Source: Branchiostoma lanceolatum
Taxonomy: Eukaryota; Chordata; Leptocardii; Amphioxiformes; Branchiostomatidae
Direction of reading: 5' to 3'
DNA length: 64,000 nucleotides
NCBI RefSeq assembly: GCF_035083965.1
Contig: NC_089725.1
Coordinates: 24,437,925-24,501,924 of the forward strand
Position 1 is the first letter of the stretch. Every line of letters starts with the position of its first letter. The position numbers and the translations under genes were made by a program. Of the stretch, positions 26,901-38,725 are shown one piece after another. The notes under the pieces were generated by a model. The model worked only from the letters and a program-made list of their open reading frames with translations. It did no database searches and had not been told where the DNA came from.

Positions 26901-29900
26901 CCTCAGTGAGCCACACAATTACAGGGCGGTGATAACGCACACGGTGATGTTATAAGTCGTGACAGAATAGTGACATGCCCGTCCAGACCGTTGAATCCGA
27001 GTCACGTTGAAAGAATCTCCACGATGTGAAGCACTCCAAGTCGGCTGTACGGACGGCATTTGGCGGAAAGGTGGCCTTCATCGTGCCGGAGAGAGGGACA
27101 CTGGCACTAATGCTTGACGCTTCTGCCTCGAGTGGTAAGATGGATGGAAGGTGGGAGGACAAATCGGGCAGTCAAAACACCACTGGGTCCCAGTACACTG
27201 ACATTTTGTCGCTGGAAGTGAAGCCACTGAAGGGGGAAAAGAGGCAGGCACATTCTTACTGCGGGGTCACAGTGACGATTTCCTTCGAACCGTCTTCCTA
27301 TTGAGAACTGTGCGAAGTCATTCTGATGTTGCTAACGTTGAAAAATAAGTACTTCAAGTTTTGAGAAACTTTTCAAATAATCAAAACAAAGCTTGGGAGA
27401 AACTAGACAAAACCGACACTGTCTTGTAGAAGATGCGGAAAGGAGATGGACCTGAGAGGTCATTAACCTTCAACTTGTGACATAATAAAACACTAACAGC
27501 TTCCTTCGTGGCATTTGTGCCACATGTTAAAAGTTAGATTAGGGTGTGTTTTAGATTAGTACTCCCGTTTTTCGCACGAGTATAGATTTGGACAGGTCTC
27601 TGTCTAATCTTCCACGTCCGGGAGACGTGTCCACCAGCTAATCTCAAGCCTGGCACAGGTAAAGCAGTAAATTCTTGTTTTTACATTCTACCCTTGGCCT
27701 GCCATTGCAACAAACACGTTTGTTATGAAAGATTTAAAACTTGGACGACCGTTGACTCGTTAATCTTGAGATATGGCGAGTATTTATAAAACACTCGCCG
27801 CTGAACACTCATGGATGTGCACGCTGTGATTTTAGGCGTTTGAGTATCCCTTCAGTTTGGCAACATTCCTGTCCTATCTCTGTCAGGTCGTCGTCCTTAC
27901 TCAAAACCTTTTAGTCAAAAATCGGATTCAGTGTTTCCTCACATTCTGCAGTTGCGGTTGTAAAATCAAAACGAACGCCCGGGCATCTTCCATTGCAGGC
28001 CGTCTTGATGTTGCACGAGGTTGTACGGTAACTTGGCATAACTGCTTGGTTGGTTGTTGATTGATTGATTGTTTATTTGAATAATCAATATCGATCGGTG
28101 CAATCACAATTTTTTGCATCACACATAGAGACCCAAATAGATACATAGTTTTGGCGTATTTTTGTACGTTTCGGTCTCGTTTTTGTGCGTTAGTTAGTGA
28201 AACTTGCCAGAACCAATCCTTTGCATGAAGATTACTCCATGTGCTGCTATGCCGACGTACTTGATATGGTTGATTGGTGGAAAGCAGATAATTGTACCCA
28301 CCGCAGCATACAGGTCTCCCTTGCTGTTCATGCCCAGGTACCTGCCGCTGAACACCGCCTTGATGCTCACTACGCTGCCCAGACCGGCTGGCCGGATCTC
28401 CATGATACCTGCAGGGTACAAAATGGGAACGTTACAACAAGTAAAACCATCTCTCACACCGTGAAAATATAAACAAAACGGTTATAGGACTGCCCAAACC
28501 GGCCGGTCGTATCTTCATGGTACCTGGAGGGTATAAAATAGGAACGTTACAACAAAACCATTTCTCACACCGTGAAAATATAAACATACCAGTTAAAGGA
28601 CTGACCCACATCGCGCGACTCCCACCTGGTCATCAAAGCAAAATGCGTTCTTTAGATGACGAAGGGTCAGGGGTCAACTTCACAATTTTCGTCCAATGCA
28701 TCAGGGCAAGCAGAAAACGATGCGATTTTCCCTCCCAAGATCTGCTTCGTGATTATAGGAATAGATAACTTTTTGCAATGGCTAATTGCAAATAAAGTAA
28801 AACAATGATGGACAAGAATAAAAAAAAAAAACATAGATAAATCAAAGACGAAATTACAGCTATTTCTATATCTATTTCTACTTCAATTGTTTCAAGAGTT
28901 TGGCTGCTTTTCTGCATGCAATGAGGGATAAATTTGTCCAACGTTTGGTAGATAAACGGGCCTTGGATGGATATTGAATAATATACGCGGCCAAAAGTCG
29001 GAGTGGCAGCCAAGGGTCGTGGGCAGCGTGTTTAGCTAGCAGATTAACGACAAACCAGAAACAGCCCAACTAAGCTAACAATTACGAGCGAAAGGAATTT
29101 ACTGGTATTAGAATGAAACGGGGGGATTTAGAGATTACTGACTTTTGACCCCACAGGCAGCCGCAGAGATAGTGGCCGGACAATGGACCAAATACTACTA
29201 CAGTTACACTTTAGCTAACAAGGAGACAACAATTGAACAATACATGTAGCTCCAAAATGATTGCATAGCCTCCACAGCAGGCCTTTTTTGGCTTATAATA
29301 CACTTTTTGTTCTTGTCTTCTTTTCGTACTGGGAGGTTTGTGCAGCCAGCCCGGGCCTAATCATGGTTACGGGCAGGCTACCGTAAGCCAAAAAAGGCAC
29401 AGAGAGCCTGCTATGGAGGCTAGCAACTCGCGGATAATGACGATCTGTATGTATCGTCTGATAAACCGACAAATGGTATCACACACCAGCTCTGTGCTAG
29501 CGGTAGTTTCCGAGAGCACGAGCTGCTGAGAGGTTGCCAACATCTACATCAGTCCAACAGAGCAAGACTTCCTCCATGAAATGAGTTTCAGACAGCTATT
29601 TAGTTCTGCCAGCCAGCTAAGAAGCCACTCTTGCCAACATAGTCTCAATTCAAAATTAAGGATTCTAACATTCATTCTCTCCTTCCGGCTTTGTGGGCCA
29701 TGAGAGGAAAAAAAGCAATATAATCAAGAAAACCACATCATCAAGAGAACGGAATGAGTTTATATTGGATCGTCTGAGAAGAGAGCAGCCATTTTTCTCT
29801 GAGCAGCCTAATCAAATTGTGTTTCCCGGTCAGACCACTGCCTGCAGCGAAATATTTGCCATGGCTGTCAAAATTCTTCACATATGGTACCCAGAACCGG

Positions 29901-32900
29901 GCCGATCATGTCAAACCTGCCCGTCTGACTCTTATCAGTGCAAGAACAAAAGCTCGTGACTGCCTCTTCTAATCTTGGCTACAGCTTATAGACGACTTTC
30001 TCGTGGGAGGTGACAAGAAATGCCAGCTAATCATGTATATTGGCTGTATTGAATACTTGGAAAGACCATCAAAGTCGCATTAGTAGCTCGTTAATTTTTC
30101 GTTAATGGGTGTGCGGACCTGCCGAGGTCGTAAATCCTAACCCTAACAAGCACTAATTATTCCGATTCAGACACTTAAGAAGACACGGGCATCGTTCTGG
30201 GAGGTCAAGTGGCCTAGGAGTTTAATTATTAGCCTGAAAAATCCATAAGGTTTGTGTTTGGGCCTTGTTGTGGGTAATTCGGTCTCCGAGATGGTATTTT
30301 GGCCGGGCGGCTCTGGGGTCTGATCAATCATGCAGCGCCCTGTGGAGGACCACGCGGGAAGCCAGCAGGACGCTGGCATCCTCCTCTCTCAACCTCATCA
30401 ACACCGATTTTCCGCTGGGCGAGGAGAGACTGTCCGTGTCTGTCAACTGTCGTGTCCTCGTCACAACCTGGGGAGCGAACCCGCCGAGACTCGCTGGAAT
30501 CGTCTGCAAGCCTGTCACCTCACTTGTCAAGAGTTGTCGTCTGGATTCTCGATCTCGCTCTCCCGATCTGTGTAACGTTGCCAAACATCACTTCTTGCGA
30601 TGAGCCCTGGTCCCTTTGCCGGGTGATTCGATATCGGGAAGACGCCTAAACATAAAGGTGACCAAATCAAAAGCACGTGGCGATCTTCCTCCGTTTGGAG
30701 TGTTTTCAAAACAATTCCAGCCTTCAGAATCCTTTGGTCTGAAATAGAGCCTTTGTAGAACAGCTATTCTGCCTAAGTGTTTTCTGAAAACATGCGCACG
30801 CTCCACGGCAAGTCGACACCATTCTTCTCTGCAGGTAAAACAGTTCACGGGTTGACAATGTTTGGTTCGGCTCTTTACACGGCTACACCACCATGAATAC
30901 AACAGGTCCCACCTAGCTTGAAATCAGAACCGTAAGCCTGTTGATGTGCACAATGGTTAACTAAGGAGACGTTGGTTCTCAGACTTCTTTTGGGACCCCT
31001 GCCAAGCATTAATAGGATATAAAAGAGCAAGGGACGTTGGGTTAGGAGCTTTCAGCTTACGATCACAAACTCAGTACAGACGCACGATCTTTGTGTTGGA
31101 ATCATCCGCTAACCGTAGTCGTATTCATGCCCTTTGTCCTCCATACAGTATTTGTCGACGAATTAGCTCTCTCTTGATGGAAATAAGTAACCTTGCCGGT
31201 TGTAGCCGGACAATAAATTGCAACAAAAAGTGTCGCTGAAGTATTTATGGCGTAACAAAACTTCGTCTCTGCCACTAATGCAGAGCTTCCACCTGAGAGT
31301 TCGGTATGCCGACGGTGGTATAGGGGAACATGTAAAGCCCTGGTATAGCGGAAGGACGATGGCAGGTCTCGCTACCTGACACTGAGCAAAAACGGAAATT
31401 GTGATAACCTTGCGACGGACAGCTTCATTAGCGAACTGGCGGGCAGTCGGGAACAGCGGACGGAAGGACTAGGTTCGGCGGGGTGAGGACCGTTATGCCA
31501 CCGCCGCGACGGAAGAGCCAACATCCGACCCATCTCCTCCGTCACAACCTATTAACCTGGGACCTTGGTAGGAGGATGTAAAGGCTGGGGCGCGAGTCAA
31601 GTGCTTGAGTGGACACGGCACAAAACAAGTCCTGTTCGCCGCGTGTCCCTCTCGATGGTCGGTGGATTTGTGAAACGCACGGTGGTCCGCCAGCCACCCG
31701 ACCGGGGAGGGTGATGAAAGTGCAGAAAGGACCCGTAATGGACGACTTGTTGACAGACATTTTCTGGGTTTTACCACGAGATTCTGTATGAAGGGGACCA
31801 ATCGCGCGCTGCACCTTGGGACAAAGAGCTCCAAAAGGCGGGCTGACAGGTACAATACGCCCTGAATAGCCAGGAGAGATTTTTGTTGGCAGGTCTAGAA
31901 AGGGGTGCGTGGATCGGCTTTGTCTTCTTGTCAGGCAGGATTGAATAAGCCTTTGCGCTAGGTTTGTAGAGATATGGTCACCTGGAACTCCGCTGTGGAA
32001 GGAAAAACACAACCTCACACAAAAAAACGCCTAACCTCACCCCGGGCGCAGAAAATATGGCAATAAATTCACCTCCTCGAGAGGGACTAGAAATAATTAC
32101 CTTTAAATTACCCCCATCGTGCCCCCAAATCATACGGAGGCGTTGCGGGTGAACGCAAACGGCACACTCTGCAGAGTTTGCGAACTGAGAGCGATCTGTA
32201 CGGTACACAGCCAGTGTTTAGTTTGAACCTGTTTTATCGGAAGGTTGATCTTGTCCTTCTCCAGAATCTTCAAAGACCTGAAAGGTGTCGGTGTCGGCAC
32301 CGTGTCCAGGCTACACGGATTCACAGATGGTACTGATTCACATTCTTCCACCCCTTCTCCTCTGATAACCATTTAGCCTAACCTTTCCCCCGAGTTACTT
32401 CTGCAGGCAGCCCCAAGATACTGGGACATCCAAGCTGGGCTCCCAACTCCGCGAAGGAAATATTTTAAGATAGCGCGGTGCTAAAGTTACAAAACTTAAG
32501 GAAGTTAGTTTAAGACAGGGATAGAAATATTTGGCAAGATATCGCACGAGTGGCGTCATTTAAGTACAAGTTATATTTGATATCCCTAAACAATGGGGAG
32601 CCAGCTATGAGACATACAAACAGTCAGGGGCAGCAATTTCGGTGGCGGCAATTCTTATTTGACAAATATGGTAAAGGCCCATTTAGGCATACATTTGGTG
32701 ACATGAAGTAAACGCTGATATTTATCACATATTGACAGTAAGGAGCACTCGAGCCGCTGTGTTAGCAATTTCTGTTAGCCAAGCAAGCTGTTTGGAAGGC
32801 GGGTAGAGCAGCGACCGGCTGAGCGAACTTTGAAGAGGAGGGAAACGGGAACTCACCCCACGGGCTGGCGTCCTGGCGGGTGCCGTTGATGGCTCCGTCG

Positions 32901-33133
32901 GGGAAAACTTGTAGGTGATAACCCGTCCTGCAGTACAACTGCACCACGCGAACCATCTGCCACCGTCGGGACAGGTTCTCCCAAAAGGCGAAGTTGTTTT
33001 CGGAGTCTCTCGGCCAGCGCTCCAGGTCGGCCTCCGTCCACAGGTTGTTCCCGGCCTCGTCCCGCCGACGCCCCGACCAGGCCGACGGCAGGCAGGCCGC
33101 CACCGCCACGAGTAGAACAAGGCGAAAATCCAT
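20978..33133 (-). CDS. Fibroblast growth factor family protein (complete, 3 exons)
   Basis: Exons on the minus strand are 33133-32857, 28408-28302 and 21292-20978, with GT-AG splice sites and phases 1 and 0, giving 232 aa. Residues 1-20 form a signal peptide (hydrophobic core LVLLVAVAACL). The FGF beta-trefoil core starts near residue 63: VVQLYCRTGYHLQVFPDG (63-80), then SIKAVFSGRYLGMNSKGDLY in exon 2, then YESILYG and VALNKNGKPRNGRRTKR in exon 3. The three-exon split matches the ancestral FGF layout. NLS (53-55) and NGT (83-85) are N-glycosylation sequons. After the core the tail ends in a very basic stretch (about residues 207-232), probably binding heparan sulphate. The protein should be secreted and act through FGFR with heparan sulphate. 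The subfamily is not clear: exon 1 recalls FGF9/16/20 and FGF7/10, while exon 3 is divergent. Introns of about 4.4 and 7.0 kb hold repeats and no other gene. Confidence 0.93.
21293..28301 (-). other. FGF intron 2 (about 7.0 kb)
   Basis: Both boundaries fit: donor GTGGGT at 28301-28296 and acceptor CTACAG ending at 21293. The contents include a MITE-like element at 25029-25270, a poly-G run near 23177-23188, and several open frames under 115 codons that I cannot assign. An intron of this size next to a developmental signalling gene could hold enhancers, but I identified none directly. Confidence 0.7.
25029..25270. mobile_element. Probable MITE in FGF intron 2
   Basis: The left end CCATTCCACTAGACGGC pairs with the right end, whose complement reads CCACATTCCACTAGAGCGGC. 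Just inside are inverted GC-rich blocks related to CGCGCTGCGATC. The length is about 242 bp with an AT-rich centre and no coding content. No clear target duplication is visible. Confidence 0.6.
28375..28600. repeat. Tandem duplication covering the 5' edge of FGF exon 2
   Basis: A segment of about 115 bp (28375-28489) is repeated as 28490-28600 at roughly 85% identity. It carries, on the minus strand, intron sequence, the splice acceptor and the first 34 or so coding bases of exon 2. The upstream copy still has an acceptor (CCCTCCAG just before 28523) and encodes a version of the first exon-2 residues (MKIRPAGLG against MEIRPAGLG). It has no donor of its own. Confidence 0.85.
28409..32856 (-). 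other. FGF intron 1 (about 4.4 kb)
   Basis: Donor GTGAGT at 32856-32851 and acceptor CTGCAG ending at 28409 are both canonical. The intron contains the exon-2 edge duplication, a MITE-like element at 29266-29422, and GC-richer stretches (about 30,250-30,650 and 31,490-32,020) where frames are open on both strands. None of those frames resembles a known protein. Confidence 0.7.
29266..29422. mobile_element. Probable MITE in FGF intron 1
   Basis: TAGCCTCCACAGCAGGC at the left end pairs with the right end, whose complement is TAGCCTCCATAGCAGGC. Further in, GCCTTTTTTGGCTTA is matched by its complement. It is 157 bp long with no coding content. No long target duplication is visible (only GCA on both sides). 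Confidence 0.7.
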
Positions 33134-33259
33134 GTCGGCGCGCGTACGTGTGTCACATGGATGCCACTAGGCTAGGTCTGAAGGGAGATCTCAGTCGGAA
33201 GCTGGTCTTCCCGTACTGCTGCCGTGGTCGTAGCTAGTGGCACTGTGACGCGGGAGGTG

Positions 33260-33276
33260 TTTGCATTATGCTTATA
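33260..33276 (-). promoter_or_regulatory. Possible core promoter of the FGF gene
   Basis: On the minus strand, CTTATAAG (TATA-like, about 33269-33276) is followed by ATGCAAA (33266-33260), close to a POU octamer. This lies about 130 bp upstream of the start codon, a spacing compatible with a short 5' UTR. It rests on motif reading only. Confidence 0.3.
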
Positions 33277-35095
33277 AGCACATTGACAGGCGTTGGGCGT
33301 GACCCGGGTTACGTCGTTCACCAGAAATCGGAACCGCTTCCGGTGTCACCACCTCTCGTCGCAGATGCCTCCCATTAGTTTTGGGCACAGGTACAAAGGT
33401 TGGCGGGAAAAGGGGTCCGACTGGTTTTCGGACGTGAACTTTCTACCAGTGTCGCCGTGGTTGTTCTCCACACATGGAACCTTTTGCTGACACCGGTGAC
33501 TTGTGTGCTGCATGATCTGCCGTGTTTCCCCCACTCCTGCCCACACTCAAGATGTGCCACCAGCTTACAGCTAAACAATCCACGTCCCTAGCACACCAGG
33601 ATGTATTGTTTCGAGTGAACCGAGGGCTAATCCTCGCCCTCTCTGTTTCCCTGCCGCATGTAAACATAGATAGATTGAAACAAAAATTAAGAGACACTTC
33701 AAACACAAGTCAGCCGAACAGATGGCTGTGTCTAAAGCGGCTCCTGCTCGCGGCTAGACCCGTGCCGCAGACCCGGCTGTTTACAGCTGCCCGCGGAAAA
33801 GTTCGGTCTGCACGGTAAAAACCGTCCGACTCGGAGCGAAGGTTACCGGTCTCACAGAGACAGCCGCATCGCTTCGAGTCACAGACAAGCAGTAACTACA
33901 GCAAGTGTTCTGCAGATGCCATGGAGAGGAGATAAGAAAGTGTGTGCGCCACAGTCCTATCAGAACAACATCGCCAGATTAAGAGAACATGATGGCTTTC
34001 TCACTCCTTAGTACTTTTCCCTTTCGTCTCTTCAGGTGCTTGCGTGTTTCAAAGCAGGGCATTGCCGAATAGATTTGACCATGGCTCATGAGGAAGTTAA
34101 GAAAAACGAAAGTGAATTATTTTCAGAAGAAAAATTAACACATAGCTGTGCCTTGATTCTTGCCTAACACGGCATCATTTGTTCCCAATGCTCGGAGAAA
34201 TGCGTTGATCTCTATCTAAGGAATGTTGGAAGCCTGGACAATATCCAGGAATATCTCGAATATAAACAAGGTCAATCAACAAAATGGCAACGTCTCTTCC
34301 TTCTTAAACATGCAGATTAATGAGGGCACTTACGTGGCCGTGCGCGAGGGATTATTCCGCTATGCTAATGATGATGACATTATAATCTTCCAAAATATCA
34401 ACTCGTAGATGAAGCCTCTAGTCTTACATACGGTTAACAGTCTGCAGACGGGAGCAGGTTGGGTCCTACAGAGAATTGATACCACGACGACCGAGAAAAC
34501 AGTAGAAGGTGCGAGCAGTCTGCTCCCAGCCTCCACCCATCTGCCATCAAAGTTGATCAGATTTAAGTTGCCCAGGGCTTCTAGCGACATTCTTGGCTAC
34601 CCTGTGTGGTTGCCTACCTGTCTCTGCGGTCGTAATTCAACCTCGCTGGCGAATGTAGGCAGAGGACGCTGGTTACTACCGGACCAGCGAGACTTTTTGA
34701 TTTCCGTGCTCAGGATTATATTGCTGGGTTTTGTGTTCGTACAATAAATGTCATGCCTAGTATTTCACCTGTGTCTTCCGGGTACCCGGGTATGATTCTG
34801 TCGTCTGTTCAAGGCTGTTGATAGATATCTAATTCTGTTTCTCTCATAGAAATACAACTCAACAGATTCAAATTAAAGGATTTCGCCTGAACTTGTGTTA
34901 AAAAGTTCACCTGTTTCAATGTCACGACCGAACGTTAAGTGCTGATTCTTATAGAACACTAGAATTGAATGTAAAATGTAGTTTAACTTGTGAAACAATG
35001 ACATCAAAGTCTGCAACATGTTCCAACATCGTGTACATATCTGAAGTACGTAAGACGTTGCCTTCGATTACCAAACAAACGTATCTTCGTGCATG
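33277..35095. other. FGF upstream intergenic
   Basis: Several frames of 60-112 codons overlap on both strands (for example 33522-33818 and 34409-34747 plus), but none resembles a known family. The GC-richer part near 33,700-33,900 could be 5' UTR or promoter of the FGF gene. Confidence 0.4.
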
Positions 35096-35343
35096 TAAGG
35101 GCCCTGTCACACTTGTGCGTATAAACAAGTCCGCATGGGTTACGTATTAACAAGTTTTTGTTTTAGGTTAAGTTTGCAGCCGAAGAAGTCATTTCTTTGG
35201 TTCGATAACTAGGCTGCACAACGGTGGGTCAAAGTAGGAAACAACTTCTTCCCTGCAAGCTTTACAGAAACCAAACAAAAAAAAAAAATTCATGCGCAAC
35301 TCACACGCATTTGAATATACGCGCAAGTGTGACAGGGGCTTAA
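35096..35343. mobile_element. TIR element, family CCCTGTCACACTTG (short copy)
   Basis: The left end TAAGGGCCCTGTCACACTTG and right end (complement TTTAAGCCCCTGTCACACTT) are the same as in the 16680-17060 element. The 3' 60 bp, including AATTCATGCGCAACTCACAC, is nearly identical between the copies. The middle differs, so this is an internally deleted or replaced copy. Confidence 0.8.
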
Positions 35344-35810
35344 ACGACGAAACATGTTCGTGGAAACTGATTTTGTGGGTGGGTGGGGGTCTAACATGAG
35401 ATCTTGACCGTCGTGATGGAGTAGGAGTAGGAGTATGAGACACTCGTAAGACGTGCTAATTCCATCCATTTTCTTATCAAGACACAACTATTTGCCGACT
35501 TCCACATAGGAAGCGGGTGAAAGTGGCGGGTTGGGTCACAGGAAGTTGGAAGTCTGTTCAGTTCACAATGATTGACACTCAGTCACAAATGGCCCACCGA
35601 TGTGGACATCTAGCGGTAAAGAAACAAATACATGTAACGTTGTGTGTTTTTTACTTGGCATTCTGTCCATTGCAACTGAGTACCATAGCTGCCCACATGA
35701 TGTTTAACTGGAGAAATTCAGGGTTGGTAAAGCTATAGATGTTTCGGAATTTCAATGAAAGGGTGTGTCTCAATGTCTGACAGACAGAAACCGTGGGCTC
35801 CCCTCCCTAC

Positions 35811-35943
35811 TAATCTCCAATCAGATCTATCGGTGGCAATGGCAGTATCCAAAGGGCAAAAGCAGTATTATTGGTGGTGGTCAATAAAACTGCATTTGCC
35901 CTTTGGATATTGTCATTGCCACCGATAGATGTGCTTGGAGATT
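35811..35943. mobile_element. Foldback MITE, family TAATCTCC
   Basis: TAATCTCCAATCAGATCTAT at the left pairs with the right arm ending CTTGGAGATT. Internal arms GGTGGCAATGGCAGTATCCAA and complement are shared with 7468-7594. CTCCCTAC occurs just left (35803-35810) and again six bases past the right end, a possible displaced target duplication. A 181-codon frame through this element (35871-36416) is not credible as a gene. Confidence 0.8.
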
Positions 35944-38224
35944 CTCTCACTCCCTACACTGTCCTGCCGAATGATGCAACCCTGTGTCAATCCCTCATCA
36001 TACAAATATCACCTCTTCTTGTCTGTCACGACATTAGCGACTGGGGACGGACGTGTTTACCACTGTCAAGTTCACCTTCGCCGGCTCAAGTTACTGTGGA
36101 TCAAAGAACTCGAGCCACAAGAGGAAAGATCATCCGGCGGAACGGAGTAACTCTAAAGTTCTCGTCCGCGCAGGAAACGACGTCACGACCCACCAGGCGT
36201 GAAATTGCTTGCAAATACGATCCGGCCAAGTCCACCGCACCGCTAGAGTTTGAACTCTGCCGCCTGAGATTCACAGTGAAAACTCAAAAAGTTCGTCCTA
36301 CGGTCGCACATGTTACCCCCTGTTCCTCCTTCTTTTTATCTTCATGCTCTAATTGTGGTATATGTAATGGATACACCTTTCCTGTGCACGACGCCTCCAT
36401 TTCCGGCACACGTTAGCAAACGCCAAGTCAAAAGACCACGGTCGAGCGCCCTCGTGTGGCGAGCAGGGCGCGTGTTCCCGACGCTACGCCTCGCCCGATA
36501 GGCTTACATAATTGGCCGGTGATGGACAGCACACGACAACGTACACCGCCCTCTTCAAGAGGATATCAGTTCAGACCCAATCATTGAAAAACAAAAACAA
36601 TGTTGTTTCAACAGCAGCAGGTAAGGAATATGAAAAATGACCAAACAAACTACACATCAATCCAGTAGTCCGTGTTGTGTGCGTTGTCGACGCACCTTTT
36701 TTGCGCCATTTTTTGCGTTTTGCTCTCAACCATGTGAAGAGATATTAAACGTGTTTTCTCTCTCTGTCCGTGTAACATTACGTACAACCAAACACCGTTG
36801 TCCCGTGTACTGTGTGGTCTTGTACGCTCTGCGGCTGTGCCGAGTGAAGTGAGCCAGGCCGGTTGGTAGGACGATGCACGCGGCAAACTGAACTCGTCTG
36901 TCGGCATACGATACAAGTTCAGGTTCAAAAACAAGAATGCGGTGGTTAGAGTGCGCCCGGGGCAAGCAAGGGCACTGGCCTACCTCACAAATTAATAGGT
37001 AATAAATTATTCTTCTCTTATGTGTACAACAGGTCACCGAACGAAGTTCAATGAACTAAGACTAATTGAAAACAGTACATGCACATATGCGAGATCATAT
37101 CGGCTTTCCAGATAGATGGTATAAAAACTGTAAAGAAATGATAAAAAGAAGTTATTTCGACGTTACTGCATGTACATGTCCCATATAGATTGTCACAATC
37201 GTATGTAGGTTTCTCCCATCACCAGCATATGATTCTAGTGCATGTTGTCCATGAGTTACTTTTTCCATCGTTGGAGTGCATATGAATGAAACATGCACTG
37301 CTCGACACTCTTACACTCATTTTAATGTCCCGAACATTTGGATTGTTTGAAGCCTGTTGAAAACTCCTTTTCTGCTCTAAAAATCATTCCGTAACCTGAC
37401 ATGAATATGTACTAAGAGCGCATTCTAGCGACTAGTGCGCAAATTGCACCATAAAGAGGCAAGGTACTTGAGGACTTGCTGTCGTGATTTACTAAGCAAC
37501 AATAACCCATCCCGTTATCTAATTACACACTTAATAAAGTCTGTTTGAGTGAGGCTGTGTCCAATTATGGTGCAATTACACGGCAAAACGCCACGTATGC
37601 TTTTATTCCAGGGAGGAAGCCAGCAGTGGTCGAGGAGTGGTTGGGGTTAAATTTGCCACGACCACTCCCAACCTACCCTAGCCTGAGTGTCATCCTGTTT
37701 CAGTTCCAGGCTCTACCTTCGCCTCGGGAGTCAAGGAAGCCCCTTGTGGGAGGAGCTTTACTATTTTCACACAGAGAGGCCTCAGCCATGATCTAACTAT
37801 TACATAGTACACCCCTACCCCTTGGGAGGCCACAAGATTTAGTCACAAGAAATGCACGCTCCTGATTGGCTGACGGAAGACGGTCGGTTTCTAATGTAAT
37901 CGTCTTTCTCTACATCCCGCCTGGTGTATGGGTGATAAGCAAACAACTAGTGTGAAGCAGTTTTAATAGGTTACGTATTGTGTGGTGTGGTGTGGTGTGG
38001 TGTGGTATGAACGGGGCCCGGGGTCTAAGGTGCCAGTCAGTAACATATCTATGGTACAGGCTGTACAGCAACCTCTTCAACTCTCTGCGCACATTCGGCG
38101 ATCAAGTTTGTATTCATCATACTGATACCGTCATCGCCTAGCGTAGGCAGCGGACTACCGAACTGACTGTGTGTTCTGTTGTACAGAGTTTTAGGCTGAT
38201 TCGTCCCTGGAACGTCTCGTCGCA
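35944..38224. other. ENPP6 upstream intergenic
   Basis: No gene recognised. A TGTGG pentanucleotide repeat (five units, 37981-38005) lies about 220 bp upstream of the ENPP6 start. No clear TATA box was identified. Confidence 0.45.
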
Positions 38225-38658
38225 ATGGCGGTAGTCCATCCTTCGATCGCCCTGCTGTCCATGATCGTTTTCTCTCTCTCCCCGCCTGCATCAGGCGTGC
38301 CCAACAGACTGGTGGCTTTCCTCATCGACGGCTTGCGGTGGGACTATCCGTTCAGCGACCCTGAACTTTCCGAGTTCCAAGCCATGGCCAGGGAAGGGGC
38401 GCGGGCGAGATACGTCACGCCAGACTTCCCAGTCAAGTCCTATCCAAACTACTACACCATCATGACAGGCAAGTGATCACCTATTGAAGATACAGTTTTG
38501 TACTCCGAGTTGACGGAACCCGGCTACCTACCAGTAAGTCAATCCTACCATTGTCGGCTGTCAATCCTACCAGTGTCGGCTCACACGTATGTAAGATATA
38601 CATACACAAACACATACACACACCAACACACCACACCACACACACCACACACACACCA

Positions 38659-38725
<67 letters not shown>

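Noticed and set aside
30265-30649. Five overlapping frames on both strands
   Set aside because: Frames on both strands are open simultaneously, as in GC-rich non-coding DNA; no domain or splice-consistent partner was found.
31493-32018. Overlapping minus-strand frames of 120 and 158 codons in FGF intron 1
   Set aside because: Two frames are open at once with no recognisable domain, and they lie inside an intron on the same strand; GC-rich composition explains the lack of stops.
35871-36416. 181-codon plus-strand frame
   Set aside because: It begins inside a foldback MITE, overlaps other frames, and matches no family.
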